DNA of 64,000 nucleotides from Paenibacillus sp. USDA918EY (GTDB lineage: Bacteria; Bacillota; Bacilli; Paenibacillales; Paenibacillaceae): positions 558,001-622,000 of the forward strand of contig NZ_WTWY01000002.1 of assembly GCF_009870825.1 (NCBI RefSeq), read 5' to 3'. Numbering within the stretch: the first letter of the stretch is position 1; each line of letters starts with the position of its first letter. Below, piece by piece: positions 51,394-60,538 of this stretch. A program made the position numbers and the translations under genes. The notes under the pieces were generated by a model. The model saw only the letters and a list, made by a program, of their open reading frames with translations. It did not search any database and was not told the DNA's origin.

Positions 51394-52287
51394 TTAGTTC
51401 TTCACAACAGCATGGCCGCCGAATTCGTTACGCAGGGCAGCAACGACTTTACCCGTAAACGTGTCGTTCTCCAGGGAACGGTAACGCATCAGCAAGGACA
51501 TCGCGATGACCGGAGTAGCAGCCTGCAGATCCAGAGCTGTTTCCACCGTCCATTTACCTTCGCCGGAAGATTGCATAATTCCTTTAATTTCATCCAATTT
51601 TGCGTCTTTAGCGAATGCTTTTTCCGTCAATTCCATCAGCCAGGAACGGATAACGGAACCGTTGTTCCATACGCGGGCTACTTTTTCGTAGTCAAAATCG
51701 AAATCGCTCTTCTCAAGCACTTCGAAACCTTCCCCGATGGCAGCCATAAAGCCGTATTCCACGCCGTTGTGGACCATTTTCAGGAAGTGGCCGCTGCCGG
51801 CTTTGCCTGCATACAGGTATCCATTTTCAACAGCCGTGTCTTTGAAGATCGGTTCAACATGGTTCCAAGCTTCTTCGTCGCCGCCGATCATGTAGCAAGC
51901 GCCGTTGCGTGCGCCTTCCATACCGCCGGAAGTGCCCACATCAAGGAAGCTCACGCCGAATTCCTTGAGCTTGTTGTATCTTGCGATCGATTCTTTATAA
52001 TGGGAGTTTCCTGCTTCGATCACGATGTCGCCTTTAGCCAGCAACGGAGTCAGTTCGTCGATGACGGAATCCACGACGGAGTGCGGCACCATGATCCACA
52101 GAATTCTTGGCGTTTCCAGAGCTTCAACAAGCTCTTTCAGGCTGGACGCGCCTTTTGCGCCTTTGCTTTCCAAATCTTTAACCGCAGCGGTATTCAAGTC
52201 GAAAGCCACGACGCTGTGATTGTGATCCATCAAGTTTTGTCCCAAGTTCAAACCCATTTTTCCTAATCCGATTAATCCGACTTTCAT
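51394..52287 (-). CDS. gnd: 6-phosphogluconate dehydrogenase, YqeC/GndA-type (short)
   Basis: A 297-residue decarboxylating 6-phosphogluconate dehydrogenase giving ribulose-5-phosphate. It has the nucleotide-binding motif [16 protein letters not shown], substrate motif [20 protein letters not shown], and catalytic Lys region [16 protein letters not shown]. The short length, without the long C-terminal domain, matches the YqeC-like class often using NAD+; cofactor choice is inferred. The start at 52287 has GGAGGG 9 bases upstream; the frame opens 7 codons earlier. It sits between zwf and tal in the same orientation. Confidence 0.93.
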   Translation of the reverse strand: MKVGLIGLGKMGLNLGQNLMDHNHSVVAFDLNTAAVKDLESKGAKGASSLKELVEALETPRILWIMVPHSVVDSVIDELTPLLAKGDIVIEAGNSHYKESIARYNKLKEFGVSFLDVGTSGGMEGARNGACYMIGGDEEAWNHVEPIFKDTAVENGYLYAGKAGSGHFLKMVHNGVEYGFMAAIGEGFEVLEKSDFDFDYEKVARVWNNGSVIRSWLMELTEKAFAKDAKLDEIKGIMQSSGEGKWTVETALDLQAATPVIAMSLLMRYRSLENDTFTGKVVAALRNEFGGHAVVKN

Positions 52288-52396
52288 TTTGTATTCCCTC
52301 CACACCAAGTTTTGTCTATTTGTTTGAGCTCATGATGAAACCAGCCCATTCTTGAGCCATTTGTTTTTGAATCTTTACAGTATGATTTCTGAAAAA

Positions 52397-53905
52397 TTAG
52401 CGCTGAATCGCCAGTTCTTTTTCCTTCTCTTCGGCTTTTTCGCCTTCGACCGGTTTATCCAGCCACCATTTGAAGCCGTCCGCCGCAACCAGCTGATCGG
52501 ATGCTTCCGGTCCGTTGGAACCGGCAGGGTAATAGGACAGAGGAATCAAATCTTGTTCGAATGCGTCCAAAATCGGCTGCACATACTGCCAGGAAAGCTC
52601 AACCTCGTCCCAATGCGCAAAGAATGTGGAATCCCCGCGAACCGCATCGTGAATCAAGTTTTCGTAAGCTTCCGGCAAATCGGTGCCGCATTCGTAGAAG
52701 TTGATCCGCATCGGTTCCAGCTTTTCATTGTTCAGCGGATCTTTTTTGTTCAATTGAATAAAGATGCCTTCGTTCGGATTAATTTCGATGACCAGCAGAT
52801 TAGGATCATTGTTGGTATTTTGTCCTTTTAACGGCTCTTTAAATTCAATGACGATGCGCGTAGATTTTTCCTTCATGCGTTTGCCGGTACGGATGTAGAA
52901 CGGCACTTCGCTCCAGAAGTAGTTGTCGATCCACAGGCGAAGCGCGATGAACGTATCGTTTTTCGATCCGGCCGGAACGCCGGGCTCGTCGATATATGCC
53001 GGAACCCGTTTTCCGTTCATTTCGCCTGCAGCGTATTGGCCGCGCACGACGTTTTGGGCGATGGTGTCCATTTGAAGCGGACGCAGCGATTCCATGACGT
53101 TTCTCTTTTTCATGCGGACTTCGCTTGCATCCCCTTTGCGCGGAAGACGCATACTAATCATCATCAGGAGCTGAAGCATATGGTTTTGAACCATGTCGCG
53201 GATGGCACCGGAATGATCGTAATAACCCGCTCTTTCTTCAACGCCGACCGTTTCGCTCGCGGTGATCTGGACGTTTGCGATATGGTGGTTGGACCAAAGT
53301 GCCTTCAAAATCGGGTTTGAAGATTCGAGGATTTCAAGATTTTGTACCATCGGTTTGCCGAGGTAGTGGTCGATGCGGTAAATTTCGCTTTCGTCGAAAG
53401 CTTTGCCGAGCTGCTCGTTCAAATGGCGCGCCGATTGCAGGTCCCGTCCGAACGGTTTCTCGATGACCAGGCGCTTCCAGCCTTGCGTGGAGCCCAGGCC
53501 GCTGTCTTTAATGTTGAATGCGATCGTTTCGAAAAATTCCGGTGCTACCGAAAGGTAGAACAAACGGTTGTCCGGAATGTTCAGTTCCTGTTCGCGCTGC
53601 TCCACCAGCGTCCGCAGTTTGTTGAAATCCTCCAGATTGCCGGCATCCAGCGCCGCGTAACGGATCGTTTCAAGAAAAGCGTTCAGAACCGCTTGATCGT
53701 TCGCCTTTCTTCTCGAAAAAGTTTCCAGCGATTTGGCTACGACTTGCTGAAACTCCGCATGGGATGTCTCTTTTCTTCCCAAGGCGATAATCGAGAACGT
53801 TTCAGGCATTTTTTTATCTATATACAAATTAAATAAGGCCGGATAGATTTTGCGCTTCGCCAAATCTCCCGTCCCGCCAAACAAGACAAATGTCATGTTG
53901 TCCAT
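52397..53905 (-). CDS. zwf: glucose-6-phosphate dehydrogenase
   Basis: A 502-residue enzyme for the first step of the oxidative pentose-phosphate pathway. It has the coenzyme motif LFGGTGDLAKRKIYPALF, the active-site motif EIYRIDHYLGKPMVQNLE with catalytic His, and the RIVIEFKEPLKGQN and YENLIHDAVRGDSTFFAHWDEV segments. The start at 53905 has GGAGG 8 bases upstream; the frame opens 8 codons earlier. First gene of the zwf-gnd-tal cluster. The 109-bp gap to gnd is mostly structureless. Confidence 0.95.
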   Translation of the reverse strand: MDNMTFVLFGGTGDLAKRKIYPALFNLYIDKKMPETFSIIALGRKETSHAEFQQVVAKSLETFSRRKANDQAVLNAFLETIRYAALDAGNLEDFNKLRTLVEQREQELNIPDNRLFYLSVAPEFFETIAFNIKDSGLGSTQGWKRLVIEKPFGRDLQSARHLNEQLGKAFDESEIYRIDHYLGKPMVQNLEILESSNPILKALWSNHHIANVQITASETVGVEERAGYYDHSGAIRDMVQNHMLQLLMMISMRLPRKGDASEVRMKKRNVMESLRPLQMDTIAQNVVRGQYAAGEMNGKRVPAYIDEPGVPAGSKNDTFIALRLWIDNYFWSEVPFYIRTGKRMKEKSTRIVIEFKEPLKGQNTNNDPNLLVIEINPNEGIFIQLNKKDPLNNEKLEPMRINFYECGTDLPEAYENLIHDAVRGDSTFFAHWDEVELSWQYVQPILDAFEQDLIPLSYYPAGSNGPEASDQLVAADGFKWWLDKPVEGEKAEEKEKELAIQR

Positions 53906-54242
53906 ATTCGATTCCTCCATTCCACCCAAATCTTTGCTACCAGCAGCTCTCTCTAATTTTCTCCGTGCACAGTACAGTATGGTTACTTTTAATAACCCGT
54001 TTACTTAACATGGCCCATATTAAACCTATTTTGTCGAACTGTCAAACTTTTTTTGTCCAAATTATGAACGGCCCTCTTCCCCCTTTAATGACAGCGCTTT
54101 CCGTGATATGATGGTGTTAATTGTCAAGTCGCCACCATGTTTTCGGCTGTCTGTACGATTTGTCACAGCACTGTGAAATGTGTAACCTGATAATGTTTAG
54201 TAACCATGTGTGGATCTAAGGGGTGAAGGAGTGAGCGGACAA
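53906..54242. other. zwf/hxlR divergent intergenic region
   Basis: No gene was seen. The region carries a near-cre sequence (54089-54102, 13 of 14 consensus positions, last base C instead of A) and several AT-rich stretches suited to divergent promoters for zwf and the HxlR-type gene. Confidence 0.45.
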
Positions 54243-54560
54243 ATGAACGATGAAAAATACGAAACTTTATGCCAAAAAATCGAAATGGCACACCAAATTA
54301 CGGGGAAAAAGTGGGTTAATCTTATTGTTCATACGTTAATGGAAGAGCCCAAGCGTTTCAGCGAAATTCACGCCTATATTCCGGACCTCAGCAAACGCAT
54401 GCTTAACGAACGAATCAAGGAGCTGGAGGATAACGGGATCGTCATTCGCAACGTTATATCGGACCGGCCCGTGCGAATCGAATATTCCTTGACGAGAAAA
54501 GGAACCGAGCTCGGGAGAGCGCTGCAGGCGGTGGAAAAGTGGGCGGAAAAGTGGCTGTAG
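54243..54560 (+). CDS. HxlR-family transcriptional regulator
   Basis: A winged-helix regulator of about 105 residues. It has the family signature ITGKKWVNLIVHTLMEEPKR, FSEIHAYIPDLSKRMLNERIKELEDNGIV-type recognition helices (read as two segments around LSKRMLNERI), and the closing YSLTRKGTELGRALQAVEKW. One cysteine (in LCQKIE) lies at the start of the domain; HxlR relatives such as YodB sense electrophiles by such a residue. Start choice: ATG at 54243 with AAGGAG 11 bases upstream; a GTG at 54231 is possible. It is divergent from the zwf operon. Confidence 0.88.
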   Translation: MNDEKYETLCQKIEMAHQITGKKWVNLIVHTLMEEPKRFSEIHAYIPDLSKRMLNERIKELEDNGIVIRNVISDRPVRIEYSLTRKGTELGRALQAVEKWAEKWL

Positions 54561-54649
54561 CGCCTCGACCATTGCAGCGGCGATTGGCAGCGGTTACATC
54601 ACGCAGATATCATTCCCCGGTTGCCCTCAGAACGTTCCATCCGCGCACA

Positions 54650-54688
54650 AAAAACAAGCTCTGCACGCCAAGGTGCAGAGCTTTTGCT
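54650..54688. terminator. bidirectional terminator
   Basis: AAGCTCTGCAC pairs perfectly with GTGCAGAGCTT, with A-rich and T-rich flanks. It separates the convergent HxlR and DsrE-like genes. Confidence 0.85.
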
Positions 54689-54691
54689 TGC

Positions 54692-55030
54692 TCAAGCCAA
54701 TGTCATCACTTCGTAGGTTTCCGCCAGCTCCATAAAATGCCCCATGCTCGAGATCTCCCCTGCCGCCAGACGCTCCCGCACGCCGTAATAATCGACGCAT
54801 GTCGCGCAGGCAAGCACCCGGACCCCCCGGTCCGCCAGTTCCTTCAAATGAACGGAAACCAGCGACTGATCGGTTAAGGCAAGCACGCCCCGGTTTGCGC
54901 AAAAGATCGCAGCCGGCAGCTGCTCCCGCTGCTTTAGCAGCGTGAAGAAAGTCTCCAAAATTTGCGTGCCAAGCTCTTTTTCCCCGTTTCCAAGGCTGTC
55001 GGTCGTCAGAAAAATCACTTTATTTTTCAT
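54692..55030 (-). CDS. DsrE/YedF-like sulfurtransferase-family protein
   Basis: A 112-residue single-domain protein of the DsrE/DsrF-like superfamily. The N-terminal strand KVIFLTTDSLGNGEKELGTQ is followed by LPAAIFCANRGVLALT and VRVLACATCVDYYGVRERLA with two cysteines at the usual active-site position, and a C-terminal MGHFMELAETYEVM. It resembles the C-terminal part of YedF of selenium metabolism but lacks the TusA-like N-terminal domain. The start at 55030 was chosen to fit the family; AAGGGATGG is upstream. Role in sulfur or selenium transfer is inferred. Confidence 0.8.
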   Translation of the reverse strand: MKNKVIFLTTDSLGNGEKELGTQILETFFTLLKQREQLPAAIFCANRGVLALTDQSLVSVHLKELADRGVRVLACATCVDYYGVRERLAAGEISSMGHFMELAETYEVMTLA

Positions 55031-55126
55031 GCGAATTCCATCCCTTCCGTACCTGAAATGTCGTTTGTATCTCAACGATAGCTTACGGGCATCAAAAGAG
55101 CAACTTTCCGGGCGGGATCAAGGAAT

Positions 55127-56056
55127 TTATCCTGCCGGACACTTGCGTTTTCCGGGATCGGAGAGGCCTTCCGAAGCCGCGGCCCGACCTGACGAGACCG
55201 GCCCCGGCTTATTGACCAGATAAATGCCGATTCCCGTGCACAATGCCCCGGCCAGTACATACGCATGAAGGGGTTCGCCGAGAATGATCCATCCGGACGA
55301 TAATCCGAACAGCGGAATCAGAAACAGATATACATTCGCTTTCCCGGGGTCGCTGTTCATCAGCACGTAATACCAGGAAATGAACTGGGCGATCGAGCTC
55401 ATCAGAATCATCCATCCGAAAACGAACAGTTCTTTGCCAAGATGATCCGGATCCCATAGGAAATGCGGCTGCTCCACGAACGGACTGGTTGCCAGCAAAA
55501 ACACGCCACCAATCAGCATCTGGTAAGCGGCCATTACCCAGGTGTCGTAAGCCTTACCCCAGCGGGAAATAAGCAGCGTCGCCAATCCCCAAGCCATGCC
55601 GGCCCCGATCGCGTACCAGAAGCCGCTTTCCAGCTGAACGTGAAAGCCCTGCGCCACGGCCACGCCGAAGAAACCGATCAGCACGCCTGCCCATTGAACG
55701 ATCCGATACCGGACGCGGTACAACAGGAAGCTGAATATAATAAACCAAATCGGATTCGTGGAAGATAAAATCGAGGAGCTGCCCGAGGGGATGGTCTTCA
55801 TGCTCAAATAGACGCCGGCCATCACAAGAGCCGACTGCAGCAAGCCGGTGACGGCGATTTTGGCCCACTCGGCGGCTTTACGGGGATGCGGACGCTTCAA
55901 AATGAAGGGCAGCATCAGCAGACCGGCGGCAATGAACCGGATCGATAGCAACAAAAAAGGAGAACCGAACTCCAAAGCCATTTTGCCTATCGGAAAATTA
56001 AGGCCGGAAACCAGCATCGTAAACAGCGTAAGCAACATGATGCGCGGATTTCGCAT
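55127..56056 (-). CDS. EamA/DMT-family transporter
   Basis: A 309-residue membrane protein with two EamA repeats and ten hydrophobic helices. The N-terminal half begins LTLFTMLVSGLNFPIGKMAL and holds SILSSTNPIWFIIFSFLLYR. The second repeat holds YAIGAGMAWGLATLLISRWG and VYLFLIPLFGLSSGWIILGE. The family exports or imports metabolites such as amino acids. It is divergent from a LysR-type regulator, with paired T-N11-A dyads between them, so it is probably that regulator's target. Confidence 0.92.
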   Translation of the reverse strand: MRNPRIMLLTLFTMLVSGLNFPIGKMALEFGSPFLLLSIRFIAAGLLMLPFILKRPHPRKAAEWAKIAVTGLLQSALVMAGVYLSMKTIPSGSSSILSSTNPIWFIIFSFLLYRVRYRIVQWAGVLIGFFGVAVAQGFHVQLESGFWYAIGAGMAWGLATLLISRWGKAYDTWVMAAYQMLIGGVFLLATSPFVEQPHFLWDPDHLGKELFVFGWMILMSSIAQFISWYYVLMNSDPGKANVYLFLIPLFGLSSGWIILGEPLHAYVLAGALCTGIGIYLVNKPGPVSSGRAAASEGLSDPGKRKCPAG

Positions 56057-56110
56057 CCGTACAACACCTTCTTTTCTTAAGGATTATGTACAGTGTATGG
56101 CAGTCATGGT

Positions 56111-56157
56111 ATCATGTAAAATGATTAAAAAAGATATAAAACATCAGAAAAAATGAT
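56111..56157. promoter_or_regulatory. two LysR-type boxes
   Basis: ATCATGTAAAATGAT (56111-56125) is a perfect 5-bp dyad and ATCAGAAAAAATGAT (56143-56157) has one mismatch. Both contain the T-N11-A core of LysR sites, and they are 32 bp apart, about three helical turns. They lie between the transporter and its divergent regulator. Confidence 0.65.
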
Positions 56158-56216
56158 TTCATGATATTTATACGTCCATGCCGCAAAAAAACAGTCCGAA
56201 GAAAGGAAGAGGCCTC

Positions 56217-57101
56217 ATGGAAAGCGGGGATTTGAAAATATTCCAAGCGGTTGCAAGGGAAGGCAGCATCACCAAAGCCGCGTTGCGGCTCGGGTACGTG
56301 CAGTCCAACGTTACGGCCCGCATCAGGCAGCTTGAAGCGGAGCTGAACACTTCACTGCTGCATCGGCAAAGCCGGGGCGTCTCCCTGACGCCGGCCGGAG
56401 AAAATTTGCTGAAGTATGCCGACAAAATCGTTTATCTGCTGGATGAGGCGTTCAAGTCCACCCGGAACTCGGAAACGCCAAGCGGCTCGCTGCGCATCGG
56501 CTCCCTTGAAACGACGGCAGCGGTCCAGCTTCCCGGCATGATGCTGGAATATCACCGGAGCTACCCCGAAGTGAAACTGTCGTTGTCTACCGGCCATACG
56601 TCGGATCTCGTCAGAAAGGTGCTTGATTACGAGCTTGACGCTGCTTTCGTCAACGGGCCCCAGAATCACCCCGATTTGGAGGAGCTGTTTTCGTTCGAGG
56701 AAGAAATGGTTCTGATCGCGGAGCCGGGCGAGGCTTCGCTGCAGACGGCGCTGACGAAACCGCAGCTGTTTATCGGCAAAGGCTGCTTTCACCGCAAAAA
56801 ATTGGAACACTGGCTGGAGGAGCATCAGCAGACGCTGAACAGCATGGAATTCGGCACGCTGGAGGCGATTTTGGGGGGCGTATCGGCCGGGCTCGGCGTA
56901 TCGCTGGTCACCCGCTCCTCCGTAAAAACCTGGGAAGAGGCCGGCAAAATCCGCGTCTTCTCCATTCCGGAAAAATATCGGCGCTCCGTGGTCAAATTCG
57001 TGTTCCGGCGCGATCTGTTCCGGACCAGCGCGTTCGAAAAGTTCGTGGAGCAAATCCGACATTTTTCGGAACGGAACGAAACGAGTAAGGCTTTGGGGTG
57101 A
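56217..57101 (+). CDS. LysR-family transcriptional regulator
   Basis: A 294-residue regulator. The N-terminal helix-turn-helix (1-65) reads DLKIFQAVAREGSITKAALR, LGYVQSNVTARIRQLEAELN and LLHRQSRGVSLTPAGE. The C-terminal effector domain (about 90-290) reads GSLRIGSLETTAAVQLPGMM and GVSAGLGVSLVTRSSV. The start at 56217 has AAGGA 9-10 bases upstream; the frame opens 13 codons earlier. It probably controls the divergent EamA transporter and itself. The effector is unknown. Confidence 0.92.
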   Translation: MESGDLKIFQAVAREGSITKAALRLGYVQSNVTARIRQLEAELNTSLLHRQSRGVSLTPAGENLLKYADKIVYLLDEAFKSTRNSETPSGSLRIGSLETTAAVQLPGMMLEYHRSYPEVKLSLSTGHTSDLVRKVLDYELDAAFVNGPQNHPDLEELFSFEEEMVLIAEPGEASLQTALTKPQLFIGKGCFHRKKLEHWLEEHQQTLNSMEFGTLEAILGGVSAGLGVSLVTRSSVKTWEEAGKIRVFSIPEKYRRSVVKFVFRRDLFRTSAFEKFVEQIRHFSERNETSKALG

Positions 57102-57166
57102 AAAATGGGCCGGGCTATGCTACAATACTGGCTGGCAAATCGATCAGGGGGGTTTATATTCAAGCC

Positions 57167-57802
57167 ATGCTCATTATAGGTATCGCCGGCGGAACAGGGT
57201 CCGGCAAAACGACGGTAGCCCGCTCCGTCATTGACCGTCTGGGTTCGGGCAAAGTCACGTTCATATCCCAGGATAATTATTATAAAGACCACAAGCATCT
57301 CACGCTCGAGGAACGGGCGCATATCAATTATGACCACCCGTTCGCCTTCGACAACGAGCTTTTGATAGAACATCTTGCCCTTCTCCGCGACAGCCAGACG
57401 GCGTATGCCCCGGTATACGACTTCACCGTCCACGCCCGCTCGGAGACGGAAACGATGGAACTCAAACCGAACAACATCGTCATCATCGAAGGTCTTCATG
57501 TGTTGTCCGACGAAAAGCTTCGCGAAATGCTGGATATCAAGGTGTTCGTCGATACCGATCCGGACGTCCGCATTTTGCGCCGCGTCGTGCGCGACATCGA
57601 GGAGCGCGGCCGCTCCATCCAGTCGGTTCACCAGCAGTACCTGACAACGGTGAAGCCGATGCACGAGGCCTTTATCGAGCCTTCCAAAAAATACGCCGAC
57701 CTGATCATCCCCGAAGGCGGGCAAAACGAAGTCGGGATCCAGCTTCTATCGATCCTGACGGAAAAATTCCTGTCGGGTGACAGGGATTGGTCCGATTATT
57801 GA
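57167..57802 (+). CDS. udk: uridine kinase
   Basis: A 211-residue nucleoside kinase, the usual length, phosphorylating uridine and cytidine in pyrimidine salvage. It has P-loop GIAGGTGSGKTTVARSVI, ISQDNYYKDHKHL, NYDHPFAFDNELL substrate motif, FTVHARSETETM, IVIIEGLHVLSDEKLREML, and RILRRVVRDIEERGRS. The ATG at 57167 matches the family start, but the GGGGGG upstream is 14 bases away, an unusually long spacing. The frame is open from 57098, overlapping the LysR stop. Confidence 0.93.
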   Translation: MLIIGIAGGTGSGKTTVARSVIDRLGSGKVTFISQDNYYKDHKHLTLEERAHINYDHPFAFDNELLIEHLALLRDSQTAYAPVYDFTVHARSETETMELKPNNIVIIEGLHVLSDEKLREMLDIKVFVDTDPDVRILRRVVRDIEERGRSIQSVHQQYLTTVKPMHEAFIEPSKKYADLIIPEGGQNEVGIQLLSILTEKFLSGDRDWSDY

Positions 57803-58098
57803 ACCAATGTCTGCAAGTTCCCATAGACTTGTGAGCGACAACAGCCCCCGTGCGCTTCCTGAACGCGCCGGGGGCTGTTTGCGTGAGTTGATATCATCTC
57901 AATCTAATCATCCGCTGCCCTTAAGCAGGCTGAGGCCAACCACTTCGCCCCACGTTTCTTCCGGCGCACCTGGACGGGCCAAGGCCGCGAACGGGCGCAA
58001 CTGATTTAGTTGTAATCTGTTATCATTTTGTTAGTTAAAATTGCTTTACAGTTATTTCATTTTGCATAAAAACAGACAATAAATAACAAACGAGTACA
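57803..58098. other. intergenic region before the second sugar operon
   Basis: Apart from the uridine kinase terminator, no gene or strong signal was seen. AT-richness increases from about 58000 onward toward the promoter. Confidence 0.45.
57841..57883 (+). terminator. intrinsic terminator of udk
   Basis: ACAGCCCCCG pairs with CGGGGGCTGT, followed by TTG. Confidence 0.8.
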
Positions 58099-58146
58099 TT
58101 TCAAATCCAGTGAACAAACGTTAAAATAGGCTTGTAAACGCTATCA
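58099..58146 (+). promoter_or_regulatory. promoter and cre box of the second sugar operon
   Basis: -35 TTTCAA (58099-58104), 17-bp spacer, -10 TAAAAT (58122-58127). The cre box TGTAAACGCTATCA (58133-58146) meets every consensus position and covers the transcription start region. The same 14-mer occurs at 21041-21054 before the first operon. Confidence 0.75.
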
Positions 58147-58169
58147 AATATTGAAACGGGGAGAAAAGG

Positions 58170-59495
58170 ATGAAGAAACGGTCTTATTTTTTGTTAGCTT
58201 TTGTTATTGTCCTATCGACGATTCTATCGGCCTGCGGTTCAAGCGGCGACAGCAAGACAGCCGAAAACGGAAACGGAGCCTCCTCCTCTACAGAAGGAGC
58301 TAAAACGGGTGAGGGGACAAACGCCGGAACCGGAGCCGATATCAGCGGAAAAATCACTTTCCTGACCAACCGTACCGACATGATCGGCAAAGAGTATGAC
58401 GAGTATTTGAAACGCTTCAACGAAAAATATCCGAACATCAAAGTCGAATTTGAAGCCTCCCAGACGGACTACAATCAACAAGCCAAAGTCCGCATGGCCG
58501 GCGATGAGCTGCCCGATGTGATGTTTATCCCTAACATTCCGAATTCCGATCTGCCGAAATATTTTTTGCCGCTCGACGACTTGGGTTTGAACGACAACAT
58601 GACGTTTAAGGACTTCAAAGCGTTCGAAGGAAAGGTGTACGGCCTCTCCAGCGGAAACTCCACTTCGGGAATCGTGTACAACAAAAAGGCTTTTGCCGAT
58701 GCGGGGATCACCGAAATTCCAAATACTTGGGACGAATTCCTGGCCGCTTGCGAGAAGCTGAAGCAAAAAGGCATCGTGCCGCTCGCTTCGAACTTTAAAG
58801 ACAAATGGCCTTTGAACAACTGGGTCTACGACCTGCCTCGCGTCATCGAAAACAATCCGGATTTCCCGAACGAAAAGCTGAACACCGATACGCCGTTTAC
58901 GATGGACAACGGTTACGGCAAAGCGCTCAGCTTGATCCGGGAGCTGAATGAAAAAGGTTATCTTGAGAAAGACATCAACTCCACCAACTGGGAACAGTCC
59001 AAGAAAGATATCGCTTCAGGCAAGTTCGCGATGTATTTCCTCGGTAACTGGGTCATCAATCAGGTGATCGGAGCGGGAACGACCTCCGACAACGTCGGGT
59101 TTTTCCCTCTCCCTTACGATAATTCCGGAACGGTAAGAGCCGCTCTGAGCCCGGACTTCTTCTATGCGGTCTCCAAAAACAGCAAGTCCCCGGAAGCGGC
59201 CAAAGCTTTCGTAAAATGGATGATTGAAGAGTCCGGATACGAGGATTTTGCCGGTTTTATTCCGCCGCTGAAGGATAAGGAATCCAAGCTCGCCCAATTG
59301 AAAGAATTTAAGGCGACCGGCGTCGAGCTTCAAGAAGGCACTCCGGACGACATGGACGTCGCCAACATTTCAAACAAGGCCCAAATCGATTTGCCGGCCA
59401 TCGCCCAGGAATTCGTGCTTGCCAAAGATCCGCAAAGCGTGCTCGACAAATGGAACAAAGCATGGGCCAAAGCCAAAAAAGACCTCGGCAAATAA
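58170..59495 (+). CDS. sugar-binding lipoprotein of ABC transporter
   Basis: A 441-residue solute-binding protein, family 1. The signal peptide ends with lipobox TILSACGSS. A Gly/Ser/Thr-rich linker of about 35 residues precedes the binding domain, which has KITFLTNRTDMIGKEYDEYL, PDVMFIPNIPNSDLPKYFLP, GLSSGNSTSGIVYNKKAFAD and FAMYFLGNWVINQVIGAGTT. The ATG follows a GGGGAG ribosome site. First gene of a five-gene operon with its own promoter and cre box. A stem-loop directly after the gene could raise its expression above that of the permeases. Ligand unknown. Confidence 0.93.
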   Translation: MKKRSYFLLAFVIVLSTILSACGSSGDSKTAENGNGASSSTEGAKTGEGTNAGTGADISGKITFLTNRTDMIGKEYDEYLKRFNEKYPNIKVEFEASQTDYNQQAKVRMAGDELPDVMFIPNIPNSDLPKYFLPLDDLGLNDNMTFKDFKAFEGKVYGLSSGNSTSGIVYNKKAFADAGITEIPNTWDEFLAACEKLKQKGIVPLASNFKDKWPLNNWVYDLPRVIENNPDFPNEKLNTDTPFTMDNGYGKALSLIRELNEKGYLEKDINSTNWEQSKKDIASGKFAMYFLGNWVINQVIGAGTTSDNVGFFPLPYDNSGTVRAALSPDFFYAVSKNSKSPEAAKAFVKWMIEESGYEDFAGFIPPLKDKESKLAQLKEFKATGVELQEGTPDDMDVANISNKAQIDLPAIAQEFVLAKDPQSVLDKWNKAWAKAKKDLGK

Positions 59496-59541
59496 GCATT
59501 CGCCAATATCAACCCTGCCCGCTTTAAATAACGGTTCGAAG

Positions 59542-59578
59542 CAAAATGGATTATCCGTCACGGCGATAATCCATTTTG
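59542..59578 (+). terminator. intercistronic stem-loop after the binding-protein gene
   Basis: CAAAATGGATTATC pairs perfectly with GATAATCCATTTTG over 14 bp with a 9-base loop, then GTTTCCC. It lies between the binding protein and the first permease, where partial terminators or mRNA-stabilising hairpins are common. Confidence 0.7.
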
Positions 59579-59641
59579 TTTCCCGTCATTCCGGCGCGGC
59601 CGGCGTACAGCAAAAGCTTTTGCGGAAAGAAGGTATGCAAG

Positions 59642-60538
59642 ATGTTTTCATCGCTTTCGTACAACAAACAAAAAACGATCGTGATCGTCTCTTTTCTGCT
59701 GATCCCGTTGATCCTCCTGGCGACGTTCACGTATTATCCGGCAATCAAGCTCATTTACTACAGCTTCACCAATTGGGACGGCTACAGCCCGGAAAAACCT
59801 TGGGTCGGACTGGACAATTATAAAGAGGTATTTTCCAATCCCGATATTTTCAAAGTTTTTGAACATAATTTCGCTTATTTTGCCATGGGGATCGTGCAAA
59901 ACGTTATCGCCATTTATTTTGCCGTGATCTTGAACAGCAAGCTCCGCGGGCGCAACCTGTTCCGGATCCTCCTGTTCCTGCCTTATATCATGAACGGCGT
60001 TGCCGTCGCCTTTATGTTCGGTTACGTGTTCGACACGACCAACGGTTCGCTGAACCTGTTCCTGAACGGCCTCGGGCTGAACCGTCTCGGGGAGACGAGC
60101 TGGCTCGGCACCGAAGGGCTGGTCAACTACGCGCTGGCTTCGACGGGACTATGGCGTTTTATGGGTTATAACATGGTCATCTATATCGCTTCGCTGCAGG
60201 CCATCCCGAAGGATCTGTACGAGGCGGCGAAAATCGACGGGGCCAACTCCTGGCAGACGCTCTGGAAAATTACGCTCCCGAACATGAAACCCGTGATCCA
60301 GCTGAATTTGTTCCTTACCGTCACGGGGGCGCTGGAAGTGTTCGACCTTCCGTTCGTGCTCACCAAAGGCGGTCCGGCCGGCGCCAGCCAAACCTACGTG
60401 CAGCGGGTCGTCGATACGGCCTTCGCCTACAACAATTACGGGCTTGCATCGGCCATGAGCATCATCCTGCTTGGGTTTGTGGTGGTCGTGCTAGCGGTAC
60501 AGCAGTTTGTTCTCAGCAGAGGAGGCAATAAGTCATGA
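59642..60538 (+). CDS. CUT1 sugar ABC permease, MalF type
   Basis: A 298-residue membrane subunit. It begins IVSFLLIPLILLATFTYYPA then YYSFTNWDGYSPEKPWVGLD, as in MalF-type permeases. Six helices are seen, with EAA loop YEAAKIDGANSWQTLWKITL. The start at 59642 has AGAAGGT 8 bases upstream; the frame opens 22 codons earlier inside the preceding hairpin. The stop overlaps the next permease start by 4 bp. Substrate unknown. Confidence 0.93.
   Translation: MFSSLSYNKQKTIVIVSFLLIPLILLATFTYYPAIKLIYYSFTNWDGYSPEKPWVGLDNYKEVFSNPDIFKVFEHNFAYFAMGIVQNVIAIYFAVILNSKLRGRNLFRILLFLPYIMNGVAVAFMFGYVFDTTNGSLNLFLNGLGLNRLGETSWLGTEGLVNYALASTGLWRFMGYNMVIYIASLQAIPKDLYEAAKIDGANSWQTLWKITLPNMKPVIQLNLFLTVTGALEVFDLPFVLTKGGPAGASQTYVQRVVDTAFAYNNYGLASAMSIILLGFVVVVLAVQQFVLSRGGNKS

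Noticed and set aside
54089-54102. cre box upstream of zwf
   Set aside because: One conserved end base differs (C instead of A) and no aligned promoter was found, so it is not listed as a feature.
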